A stretch of 5,966 nt of DNA, taken from positions 1-5,966 of the forward strand of contig CAAHDP010000469.1 in assembly GCA_900770515.1 (NCBI GenBank). The letters are read 5' to 3'. The position numbers and the translations under genes were made by a program. Shown one piece after another: positions 1 to 5,879 of the stretch. The first letter of the stretch is position 1, and each line of letters starts with the position of its first letter. The notes under the pieces are model-generated. The model had not been told where the DNA came from and searched no databases. It saw only the letters and a program-made list of their open reading frames with translations. This stretch comes from an uncultured Prevotella sp. Its GTDB lineage: Bacteria > Bacteroidota > Bacteroidia > Bacteroidales > Bacteroidaceae.

Positions 1-1140
1 ACCGATACCATTCATCAGCTTGCTGCCGCAGATATGGCTGGAGTTCTCATTGCCGTAGATATCGCACTCAATGGCGGTGTTCATGGCGATGACACCCAGA
101 CGGCGGATGACCTCAGGAGAGTTTGAAATCTCGCTCTGGCGGATGGTGAGATGCTTCTTGAAGTATTCAATATCATCATACACCTCTTTCAATGTATCGT
201 TGGTTACGGTGAGCGAAGAGCAGGAAGCATCCTTGATTCTTCCCTCTCGCATGTATTTCACCACGGCATCCTGAACTACCTCGGTATAGACGCAGAACAC
301 AGGCACATTAGGATTCTGTCCCAATGCTTCAAGAACAGCATTCGAAGTGGTACCAACACCACTCTGTAGAGGTAAGAACTGGGGAGGAATATGTCCCTTC
401 TTCATATCTGAGATCAAGAAGTCTGCCACATTATGTCCCATCTGCTCAGTCACTGAGTCAAGTGGCTTGAAGGCACGAGCCTCCTCAGGAATACAACATT
501 CAACAACACCAATTATCTTATCTGCATCAATCTCCACATATTCCTTACCAATTCTATCACCCACATTCATAATAGGAATAGGTGTTCGGAAAGGACATTC
601 TGCAATCTCATATACATCATGAAGGAAACGAGATTCAGGACTATGGAAGGTGTTCTTCTCAATGAGCACCTTTTTCGCCAATCGTACGATGGTTGGAACG
701 ATGCCACCAGCAGAAGTCAAGAATGCCTTGCAGGTGTTTTCACCTTCCTCCATATCAGATACCTCGATGATGGCAAGGTCTATCTCGCCATAGAAGCCAC
801 GGCGCAAACGTTCTGCCATGTGACCCAGATGCATATCCTCATAATCAATTTCTCCAAGGTTAGTATGATTACGGAAATCTCTATTGGTAGAAAATGGTGC
901 ACGAAACTTGATGGCATGAGCTGCCGCCATATCACCTTCAATACTTTGTGAAGTAGAAGCACCTGTCAAGATACCGACCTGAAAAGGTCTTCCTGCCTCA
1001 TGCTCTGCTACAGCTCTCTTAGAAAGTTCACGGAAAGTAGCCTTCGGTACTCCATTTGGAGTAAAGCCACTCAATCCGATAGTATCTTGATCGTTAATCA
1101 TCGCTGCTGCTTCTGCAGCACTTAATCTTGTATAAATCAT
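1..1140 (-). CDS. Acetyl-CoA hydrolase/transferase family CoA-transferase (succinate/acetate type), C-terminus cut by window edge
   Basis: The enzyme moves CoA between short-chain acids such as succinate, acetate or propionate in the cytoplasm, through a glutamyl-CoA thioester. The 380 codons in the window are open to the edge. The N-terminus begins MIYTRLSAAEAAAMI and carries a GLSGFTPNGVPKA segment, typical of the first CoA-transferase domain. A glycine motif SGVGTTSNAVLEALG lies at about residues 260-274. VYTEVVQD follows, with Glu287 in the position of the family's catalytic glutamate. The last visible residues are KLMNGIG, which in the family lead into the conserved GGSGDF stretch, so roughly 110-130 residues should lie outside the window. 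The start is the ATG at 1138-1140, 59 bases after the end of the manC remnant. The spacer holds only a weak GGAAT/ATTCC inverted repeat and no convincing promoter. Family assignment is firm. The preferred acid pair is not determined, though succinate/propionate fits a Bacteroidota fermenter. Confidence 0.9.
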   Translation of the reverse strand, partial: MIYTRLSAAEAAAMINDQDTIGLSGFTPNGVPKATFRELSKRAVAEHEAGRPFQVGILTGASTSQSIEGDMAAAHAIKFRAPFSTNRDFRNHTNLGEIDYEDMHLGHMAERLRRGFYGEIDLAIIEVSDMEEGENTCKAFLTSAGGIVPTIVRLAKKVLIEKNTFHSPESRFLHDVYEIAECPFRTPIPIMNVGDRIGKEYVEIDADKIIGVVECCIPEEARAFKPLDSVTEQMGHNVADFLISDMKKGHIPPQFLPLQSGVGTTSNAVLEALGQNPNVPVFCVYTEVVQDAVVKYMREGRIKDASCSSLTVTNDTLKEVYDDIEYFKKHLTIRQSEISNSPEVIRRLGVIAMNTAIECDIYGNENSSHICGSKLMNGIG

Positions 1141-1199
1141 AAATATCTTATAAATACCTAATTTCCTTAAATTCTACGGAATCTTTATTCCCAATATAG

Positions 1200-1499
1200 T
1201 CACTTTCCAAGTTCCTTAATTCTCTGTTCCTCCTTCAAGGAGCAGACAAGCAGCTGTCCATTCTTCTCGGCTACAATATAGCCATCCTAGCCTTGGACTA
1301 CCACCTTGCTTTCATCGGCTGCATGAACCACGCAGTTCTTGCATTCATACAATCGGATGTCCTTGCCTACTTTGGCATTGCCAGCCTCATCTTGTGGAAG
1401 CAAGGTGCGGAGGCTGCCCCAGCTGCCTAAGTCACTCCAGCCAAACTCGGCTGGCAAGGTATAGATTTCCTTCGACTTCTCAATCACGGCATAGTCAAT
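1200..1499 (-). pseudogene. manC: manC remnant: C-terminal ~100 codons of mannose-1-phosphate guanylyltransferase with in-frame TAG
   Basis: Intact ManC makes GDP-mannose from mannose-1-phosphate and GTP for surface polysaccharides. Here only the C-terminal end survives. Reading from about 1499 gives IDYAVIEKSKEIYTLPAEFG followed by WSDLGSWGSL, the hallmark of this family's C-terminal half, then KVVVQG. A TAG at 1287-1289 interrupts the frame. The same frame continues at once as DGYIVAEKNGQLLVCSLKEE and QRIKELGK, ending at TGA 1200-1202, which is the expected ManC C-terminus. The position is normally Leu (QGLDGY), so one TTG-to-TAG change explains the stop. Upstream of 1499 the ManC similarity ends, and the first ~250 residues, including the nucleotide-binding signature, are absent. 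The ATG at 1557-1559 is in frame, but the 20 residues after it do not look like ManC. The fragment cannot be active. It could serve as leader sequence for the CoA-transferase gene, but nothing shows this. Confidence 0.85.
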
Positions 1500-1518
1500 G
1501 TTTAACAAGAACAACGTA

Positions 1519-1593
1519 TTATTGATATAAATCCACGCTGATGTCAAACGGACTATCAAAGTCTTTCAGCATTGCATGCTTCGTATCCTTGTA
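1519..1593 (-). other. Short coding-like fragment of unknown origin between the NTPase and manC remnants
   Basis: Between the NTPase stop (1607-1609) and the manC homology (from 1499) lie about 107 bases with no intact gene. One frame reads 24 codons without a stop, from TAC at 1591-1593 to TAA at 1519-1521. Its wording looks protein-like: YKDTKHAMLKDF, then DSPFDISVDLYQ. It is in a different frame from the manC remnant and has no proper start, because a TGA immediately precedes it. I do not recognise the source family. It may be the tail of a third gene left by rearrangement, or chance. Confidence 0.3.
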
Positions 1594-1606
1594 TCAAAAA
1601 GATTTG

Positions 1607-3004
1607 CTATTGCACAACAAACTCTAACATTTTGTCTATAATTTGTCCTATGTCTGTTTTTTCATCATTAGAACTTGGATAAGAACGAGACCTCAACTTA
1701 CCCTTTCCAGTATTCTCATCTATTTCTATAACAACTTCTAACATCCCATATTCTTGGTCTTGCAGCATTAGGTGTGCACTGCCATAATTATGTTCTTCAA
1801 GAAACATATGATAGGGTGCTATATATTCGTAAAAATACTTCAGGTTATAATCAAATATGATTTTTCCTATACCACGAATTTCTTCGTTCTTAAGACCTAA
1901 GCGTCTCATTGCAGCTATAACTTTCAAGATAGTCACATCTATTTTCACTCTTTTATCAGAGACAAGACACTCAGGAATCTTTGCTATCTGTTTCTCTATA
2001 TCAAAGGAATGAACACAATCGCGTATAGTCTTATCATCGAAACCACAATTAGGAAGAACCTTTTGTAAAAGTGCCAAAGGACACCCTGTATGTATAACCA
2101 AATAGTCACATATATACTGATAACGTTCATTCTTCAGAGAATATGAAAAGTATGTACTTGACAAAAACTTAGAGATATATCCACCAAAGTCTGTTTTGTT
2201 ACCATAAAAATGTTCAAAAATATTTTTTATATTGTCATAATCAGCCACCAATACTACATTATCAAAATCAAATTTATTGCCACAGACTGTAGAATTATCA
2301 GAACCTACCAAATTCTTATAGCAATAATCTATGTGAGCAGAGAATACATTCAATATCCTAAACAAATGAGCAGGATCAATGCGGTCTAAATCCTCAATGA
2401 CAAGCACGATTTCTTTACCTGTTTTGCTCTTATAATTACAGATTGCCTTCCTTATAATGGTAGTGATAATATCATTCTCATATATACTAGCATTATCTAT
2501 TTGGGACAAAAAATCTTCAATTAACTTTGCATCATCATGTTTCTCCTTAAACTGATCAAATTTAGACTTTAAATCTTTGAATAGTTATATACCTTTAATA
2601 CCCGACATTACAAAAGGCCTATACTCTGCAGGTAAATCTATCTTTGACAGACTACCTAACAGGTCTTTAATAATCGAGGTGTAATTAGTCTGTAGATAGA
2701 ACCATAATGCTACATCATTTGGAACTACTACTTGGTTAGAAATCATATTCTTCACTATAAGTTGAAAGAGTATGTCCCTTTTTATCAAATTAAAGATATC
2801 GGAATTAGGAACCACCTGATAATTTACCGGATAGATGGTTATGAACTCATATTGTTTACTAACTTGCTCATCCTTTTGGAACACATTCAGAAAGTATGAT
2901 TTGCCATCACCAAATTTTGATGAAAAGATAGTTCGCGGATTAGCAATCAGATGAAAATAAAAACTTCTTATATTCTTTTCAATCGGTATCAAGAATTGCT
3001 CCAT
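1607..3004 (-). pseudogene. KAP-like P-loop NTPase, probable defence-type gene, interrupted by one in-frame TAA
   Basis: KAP-type P-loop ATPases are STAND-like NTPases often found in mobile and anti-phage contexts; a role in defence here is inference. The frame from ATG 3002-3004 to TAG 1607-1609 spans 466 codons with a single internal stop, TAA at 2585-2587 (codon 140). Walker A is FSSKFGDGKS at residues 27-36, with Lys35 and Ser36; the usual first glycine is Ser29. Walker B is IVLVIEDLDRIDP at about 199-211, with acidic residues 204-205 and the DxDR-like pattern. A VVLVADYDNIKNIF segment at about 250-263 and YISKFL at 276 match the sensor-like part of the KAP fold. About 190 poorly conserved residues follow. 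The TAA separates Walker A from Walker B, and no in-frame ATG occurs between the stop and residue 366, so a functional ATPase is unlikely without read-through. GC is very low: the line at 2101-2160 has 17 of 60 G+C, while 4801-4860 in the kinase gene has 34 of 60. This suggests acquisition by transfer. An assembly error at the TAA is the main alternative. Confidence 0.8.
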
Positions 3005-3042
3005 AATGTTTCTATTTTGAATTTATAAATAATATCGTCACT

Positions 3043-3057
3043 ATCTTATAATAAGAT
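3043..3057. repeat. Short perfect inverted repeat upstream of the NTPase gene
   Basis: The arms are ATCTTA (3043-3048) and TAAGAT (3052-3057) with a 3-base spacer. The repeat lies in the 70-base AT-rich gap between the permease stop and the NTPase start, about 40 bases upstream of that start. It could be an operator or part of a weak terminator after the permease. At this AT content a chance repeat is quite possible. Confidence 0.3.
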
Positions 3058-3074
3058 CCACAACTCATTTATTA

Positions 3075-4280
3075 TCAGACTTCAGTCAATTTTCTGCTTT
3101 TCCGTGTTGCGGCATAACAGCCAATCACGGCATAGCATAACAGTGGGATAAGGAAGGCTATAGCCATGCTGCCTGTGGTATCAGCTATGTATCCCATCAG
3201 TACCGGAGCTATCGCACCTCCCACTATCGTCATGATGAGCAAGGAGGATGCAAGTTTGGTCTGTGTTCCCGCATCTCTCAATGCCAAAGAGAAGATGGTG
3301 GGAAACATGATGCTCTCTCCCAAATACAAGGCGAAGAACGAGATGAGGGATAAGGTTCCACAACATACCACCACTATCAATGTGGCGATAAATGAAAGGA
3401 TGGCGCAGGCTAGAAGTACCAGCTTCGGCTGGATATAATTCATGATGACACCACCAGCCAGTCTTCCGATAAAAAATAATCCCATTCCGCCAAAAGCGAG
3501 ATAGAGACTGGCAGCCTGCTTCTCTATATGAATGCTCTCTTCTGCATAGTTGATAAAGAAACTGTTCACGCCCGTCTGGGCTGCCACATAGAGGAATAAG
3601 ATAAGCATACCGAAAGCGAATGCCATCGCCTTCATCGGCTTCTCCTCTATCTTCTCGTTCGTATCTGCCTCATGCGCTCTCCTTGGGTCGGGCAATGTTA
3701 TTCTTGACAGGATCAATGCCACAGAAAGCACAAAGATACCCACCAGGGCATAAGGAATAGCTATGTTGACATCAGAGAACAGCAGTTGTCCGCCAACCAG
3801 TGGTCCCACTATCCAACCAATACCATTGAGCGACTGTGATAGGTTGATTCTACTCTCTGCCTTATCGGGATGTCCTAATACCGTGGTATAAGGATTGGCA
3901 CTCGTCTCCAGACAGGTTAAGCCGCACCCTATCACAAACAAGGACAGTACGAAGAAGTAGAAGCTGTTGATTTCACTTCCCGGGATGAACATCAGAGAAC
4001 CGATACCGAACAGGACGAGTCCGGTAATCACTCCCCTGCGGTATCCCCACTTCCGGATAATCCATCCCGCTGGCAGAGCCATCAAGAAGTAGGCTCCATA
4101 AACAGCTGTCTGTGTAAGAGCAGATATCGACTTACTTATATGGAACGATTCCTGAAAATGAGGATTCAACACCTCCAGGATGCCATGGGCAAAGCCCCAC
4201 ATAAAGAAGAGGCTGCTGATAATGAGGAAGGGAACCAGATAGTTATGACCTTCGTATCTGAATATGGATTGCTTCATCAT
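3075..4280 (-). CDS. FHS-family (FucP-like) MFS sugar:proton symporter
   Basis: This is a 12-helix inner-membrane transporter of the fucose permease branch of the major facilitator superfamily, expected to bring in a monosaccharide with protons. Visible family marks, numbered from ATG 4278-4280, are LFFMWGFAHGILEVLNPHFQ in helix 1; LETSANPYTTVLG at 124-136, the signature of FucP/NagP-like proteins; SRINLSQSLNGIGWIVGP in helix 5; ESIMFPTIFSLAL in helix 10; and SSLLIMTIVGGAIAPVLMGY in helix 11. Twelve hydrophobic stretches are visible, with a charged central loop (RITLPDPRRAHEADTNEKIE). The acid matching FucP Glu135 is kept (Glu125), whereas the position of FucP Asp46 appears to be Glu36. I chose ATG 4278-4280 (MMKQSIFRYEG) because family members start just before this segment; ATG 4275-4277 and ATG 4305-4307 are alternatives. 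Its start lies inside the end of the upstream kinase gene, so the two are surely co-transcribed and perhaps translationally coupled. The substrate is unknown: fucose, another hexose or an amino sugar are all possible. Confidence 0.88.
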   Translation of the reverse strand: MMKQSIFRYEGHNYLVPFLIISSLFFMWGFAHGILEVLNPHFQESFHISKSISALTQTAVYGAYFLMALPAGWIIRKWGYRRGVITGLVLFGIGSLMFIPGSEINSFYFFVLSLFVIGCGLTCLETSANPYTTVLGHPDKAESRINLSQSLNGIGWIVGPLVGGQLLFSDVNIAIPYALVGIFVLSVALILSRITLPDPRRAHEADTNEKIEEKPMKAMAFAFGMLILFLYVAAQTGVNSFFINYAEESIHIEKQAASLYLAFGGMGLFFIGRLAGGVIMNYIQPKLVLLACAILSFIATLIVVVCCGTLSLISFFALYLGESIMFPTIFSLALRDAGTQTKLASSLLIMTIVGGAIAPVLMGYIADTTGSMAIAFLIPLLCYAVIGCYAATRKSRKLTEV

Positions 4281-5472
4281 GTTTCTTTGCAAATTCCTTA
4301 CTATCATTTACAACCAGGGCAAGATATCCACCGCCACCAGCTCCAGGCATCTTCCATGCCAGCACATCATCCATAGCACTATAATGATTGATCATCGGCT
4401 GCACACTCGCCTCTGGCTCTATCACGCCATTGACAGTTGGATTCACCATACCTGGGAACATGGCTATCTGGGCTTCGAAAGATGCCTTGTATGCTGTAAC
4501 AAAGGCATCGAGGTTGTGCGCCAAAATAGCACTCCAGCATGCATCGGCAGCATCGGCTAAAGCCTTCACCTTTGCAGGGGTGATATCCTTGCCTTCTACC
4601 ACGCTGCATTCCGGACGTCGTGGTTGCATCGGTATCATCACGAGGTGGTCTTCGAGGAAGCGGAGGGTCATCTCATCCTGAGTACTCTCTATCTTCTCTG
4701 GCCAGAAGTTGTTGTCATAATAATGACGAGCCAGACCTGGTACGCAGATTCCGATGGAATCCTGGGCACCGGAAATGATGCCGTCGTGGCGCTCCGGATT
4801 GTTCTCGAAGCAGAAGACCAGACGGGCGAGCATCTCGGGATCCATCTTTGGGAGCTTCACCGGCCATATCTTCTTGATCATGTTACGGGTGGATGTGGAG
4901 AGGCCACATCTGTCACGTACCTCGAAGGTTGGGTTTAGGGAAATGGTGATTGCCCAACCTGGGTGATGCATGCTGACGTATGGCTGGTCAATCCAGGTTC
5001 CGGCAAGGTCCAAACGGGTAGGAATGCCCGCATCTTGTGCCGTATTATCAGAAGCAGTCGATAAAGCCTTCTTTAAGCCGGATGAAGAACGTGCCTTCAA
5101 GCCTTCATGAGGTGTGCGCTGAAGTTCAATATACTCGATGCCTCGCTCAGCACATATCCTGCGCTTCTCGTCAGAACCGCCTTCTGCATTTACAACAAAC
5201 ACATCAGGCTTTACTTTATCAAGTGTTGGGAGAAAGTCGATAACTCCACTTCCTTCATTGATATACGCATCCTTTACTGCCTTGATGTTCTTGACCATGA
5301 AGAGTCGTTCTTCCTGAGGGAACATAGGCTTGCGATGCTTATACTCTAGATAAGTAGCATCTGAGCCAATGCCCACATACAGGTCACCATAACGTGATGC
5401 CTGCTGGAAAAACTCCACATGACCAGAGTGGAGTAAGTCGTAACATCCACTTACAAATACTTTCTTTGCCAT
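4243..5472 (-). CDS. Bifunctional HxGH nucleotidylyltransferase - GHMP sugar kinase fusion
   Basis: This cytoplasmic 409-residue protein has two domains. Residues 1 to ~135 are a cytidylyl/adenylyltransferase-like domain: VFVSGCYDLLHSGHVEFFQQ contains the HxGH nucleotide motif (15-18), PQEERLFMV (52-60) matches the helix that follows in HldE/TagD-type enzymes, and KARSSSGLKK (127-135) sits where these enzymes carry their closing SST motif. Residues ~150-409 are a GHMP kinase: PTRLDLAGTWIDQP (151-164) resembles the fucokinase/heptokinase motif 1, GLSTST (190-195) the ATP loop, SGAQD (234-238) the QD motif, and GAGGGGYLALV (377-387) motif 3. By family, the kinase would phosphorylate a sugar, probably at C1, and the other domain would couple the product to a nucleotide. 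Substrate and nucleotide are unknown. Enzymes with similar paired roles are HldE (different kinase fold, reverse domain order) and Bacteroides Fkp (different transferase). The start is ATG 5470-5472, directly before the Rossmann-like strand. Its 3' end overlaps the permease gene, which suggests that the imported sugar is its substrate. Confidence 0.85.
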   Translation of the reverse strand: MAKKVFVSGCYDLLHSGHVEFFQQASRYGDLYVGIGSDATYLEYKHRKPMFPQEERLFMVKNIKAVKDAYINEGSGVIDFLPTLDKVKPDVFVVNAEGGSDEKRRICAERGIEYIELQRTPHEGLKARSSSGLKKALSTASDNTAQDAGIPTRLDLAGTWIDQPYVSMHHPGWAITISLNPTFEVRDRCGLSTSTRNMIKKIWPVKLPKMDPEMLARLVFCFENNPERHDGIISGAQDSIGICVPGLARHYYDNNFWPEKIESTQDEMTLRFLEDHLVMIPMQPRRPECSVVEGKDITPAKVKALADAADACWSAILAHNLDAFVTAYKASFEAQIAMFPGMVNPTVNGVIEPEASVQPMINHYSAMDDVLAWKMPGAGGGGYLALVVNDSKEFAKKHDEAIHIQIRRS

Positions 5473-5535
5473 AAACTTCTATGTTGCTTTCCAAATAATT
5501 GAAAAATATTTATTATTTATTAACTAATTTATATT

Positions 5536-5543
5536 CAAAAGTA
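5536..5543 (-). promoter_or_regulatory. Candidate Bacteroidota -7 box for the kinase-permease operon
   Basis: On the minus strand the octamer TACTTTTG fits the Bacteroidota sigma-ABfr -7 consensus TAnnTTTG exactly. It sits about 64 bases upstream of the kinase ATG, leaving an AT-rich leader of ordinary length. No clear TTG -33 element is visible at the usual distance upstream, so the call rests on the -7 box and on its place just before the first intact gene. Confidence 0.4.
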
Positions 5544-5552
5544 AGCGGTCAC

Positions 5553-5574
5553 TTTAGGTACGTTAAGCCCTAAA
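5553..5574. repeat. Inverted repeat just upstream of the candidate promoter, operator-like
   Basis: The arms TTTAGG (5553-5558) and CCTAAA (5569-5574) are perfect and separated by 10 bases. The repeat sits where the -33 region of the candidate promoter would be, so a regulator binding here could control the kinase-permease genes. On the plus strand the repeat is followed shortly by a T9 run, giving a terminator-like look, but no plus-strand gene needs one. Function is inferred. Confidence 0.35.
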
Positions 5575-5612
5575 ATGAATGTTTTTTTTTATCTTTTAAG
5601 AAAAAATCATTT
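5573..5612. repeat. AT-only imperfect inverted repeat containing a T9 tract
   Basis: The outer arms AAATGA (5573-5578) and TCATTT (5607-5612) match perfectly. Inside them a T9 run (5582-5590) faces an A-rich run (about 5599-5606), with CTTTTAAG near the centre. It occupies the spacer between the broken rmlC end and the kinase promoter. It might act as a weak two-way terminator or a bent spacer. The lack of GC pairs makes a strong terminator unlikely. Confidence 0.3.
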
Positions 5613-5616
5613 GAAT

Positions 5617-5715
5617 TTATGCCCAAGAAGTAACTGTTGCCAGCTGCCATCTATGGGCTAGTAAGTCTACCAATTTGTCCTTTGCCGTTTTCTTGATTCT
5701 GCGGAACACATCAAA
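5617..5715 (-). other. Coding-like tail after the rmlC break, origin unknown
   Basis: Past the point where RmlC similarity ends, another minus-strand frame reads about 32 codons without a stop to TAA 5617-5619. Its wording is VFRRIKKTAKDKLVDLLAHR and then WQLATVTSWA, which looks like the C-terminal end of a protein. It is shifted relative to rmlC; one extra T in the T5 run near 5713-5717 would join the two frames. I do not recognise it, and it does not resemble the middle of RmlC. It may be the tail of a foreign gene joined at a deletion junction, or chance. Confidence 0.3.
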
Positions 5716-5879
5716 AACTCACAGTCTTGGCAGAAGTGAACACTATGTCCCAGGAATGGAACAACCTTCTCTTCAAACTCTCGCTCGCTGAAGTTCTCGA
5801 AGAAGTAGCCACGAGCATCACGGGAGAGGCGTGGCTCTATAATGAGTACGCCTTCAATATCAGTTTTGATTATATTCAT
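5667..5879 (-). pseudogene. rmlC: rmlC 5' fragment (dTDP-4-dehydrorhamnose 3,5-epimerase), truncated
   Basis: Intact RmlC (about 180-190 residues) epimerises dTDP-4-keto-6-deoxyglucose on the way to dTDP-L-rhamnose for surface polysaccharide. The first ~54 residues here match well: MNIIKTDIEGVLIIEP, then RDARGYFFENFSEREFEEKV (20-39) with the RGYFFE motif, and HFCQDCE where the family has NFVQDNES. After Glu54 (5718-5720) the reading becomes FLMCSAESRKRQRTNW and stops. The LRGLHFQ segment with the catalytic histidine and the rest of the cupin barrel are absent, so no epimerase can be made. No other frame downstream restores RmlC sequence, so this is a truncation at a junction and not a simple frameshift. 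The start ATG (5877-5879) overlaps the stop of the gene upstream as ATGA, showing that it was once part of a tight operon. Confidence 0.8.

Noticed and set aside
71..951. Plus-strand open frames across the CoA-transferase region
   Set aside because: They are antisense to a clearly conserved minus-strand coding sequence and show no family resemblance.
1141..1199. Promoter for the CoA-transferase
   Set aside because: No TAnnTTTG-like box at a sensible distance was found. The GGAAT/ATTCC repeat is too short to call.
1287..1559. A 90-residue protein starting at ATG 1557-1559
   Set aside because: Only the part from about residue 21 resembles ManC. The N-terminal 20 residues do not match, and the stop is a nonsense change inside ManC wording.
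1500..1606. Insertion-sequence remnant
   Set aside because: No transposase motif, terminal inverted repeats or target-site duplication could be seen at either junction.
1607..2509. A separate 300-residue protein starting at TTG 2507-2509
   Set aside because: The frame is continuous with the upstream NTPase half across the TAA. It has Walker B but no Walker A, and the TTG has no convincing ribosome binding site in frame.
1200..3004. Stop-codon reassignment as an explanation for the two in-frame stops
   Set aside because: One gene carries TAG and the other TAA, both genes finish with ordinary stops (TGA and TAG), and the window's other genes look chromosomal. Ordinary nonsense mutations are simpler.
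4281..4307. Permease start at ATG 4305-4307
   Set aside because: The extra residues MIVRNLQRN are not typical of FHS N-termini, and the M-M pair just before KQSIFRYEG fits better. It remains possible.
4140..5349. Plus-strand open frames across the permease and kinase genes
   Set aside because: Their wording is compositional shadow, such as histidine- and serine-rich runs, opposite well-conserved proteins.
5573..5612. Strong Rho-independent terminator
   Set aside because: The stem has almost no GC pairs, and on the transcribed strand the homopolymer is A, not T.
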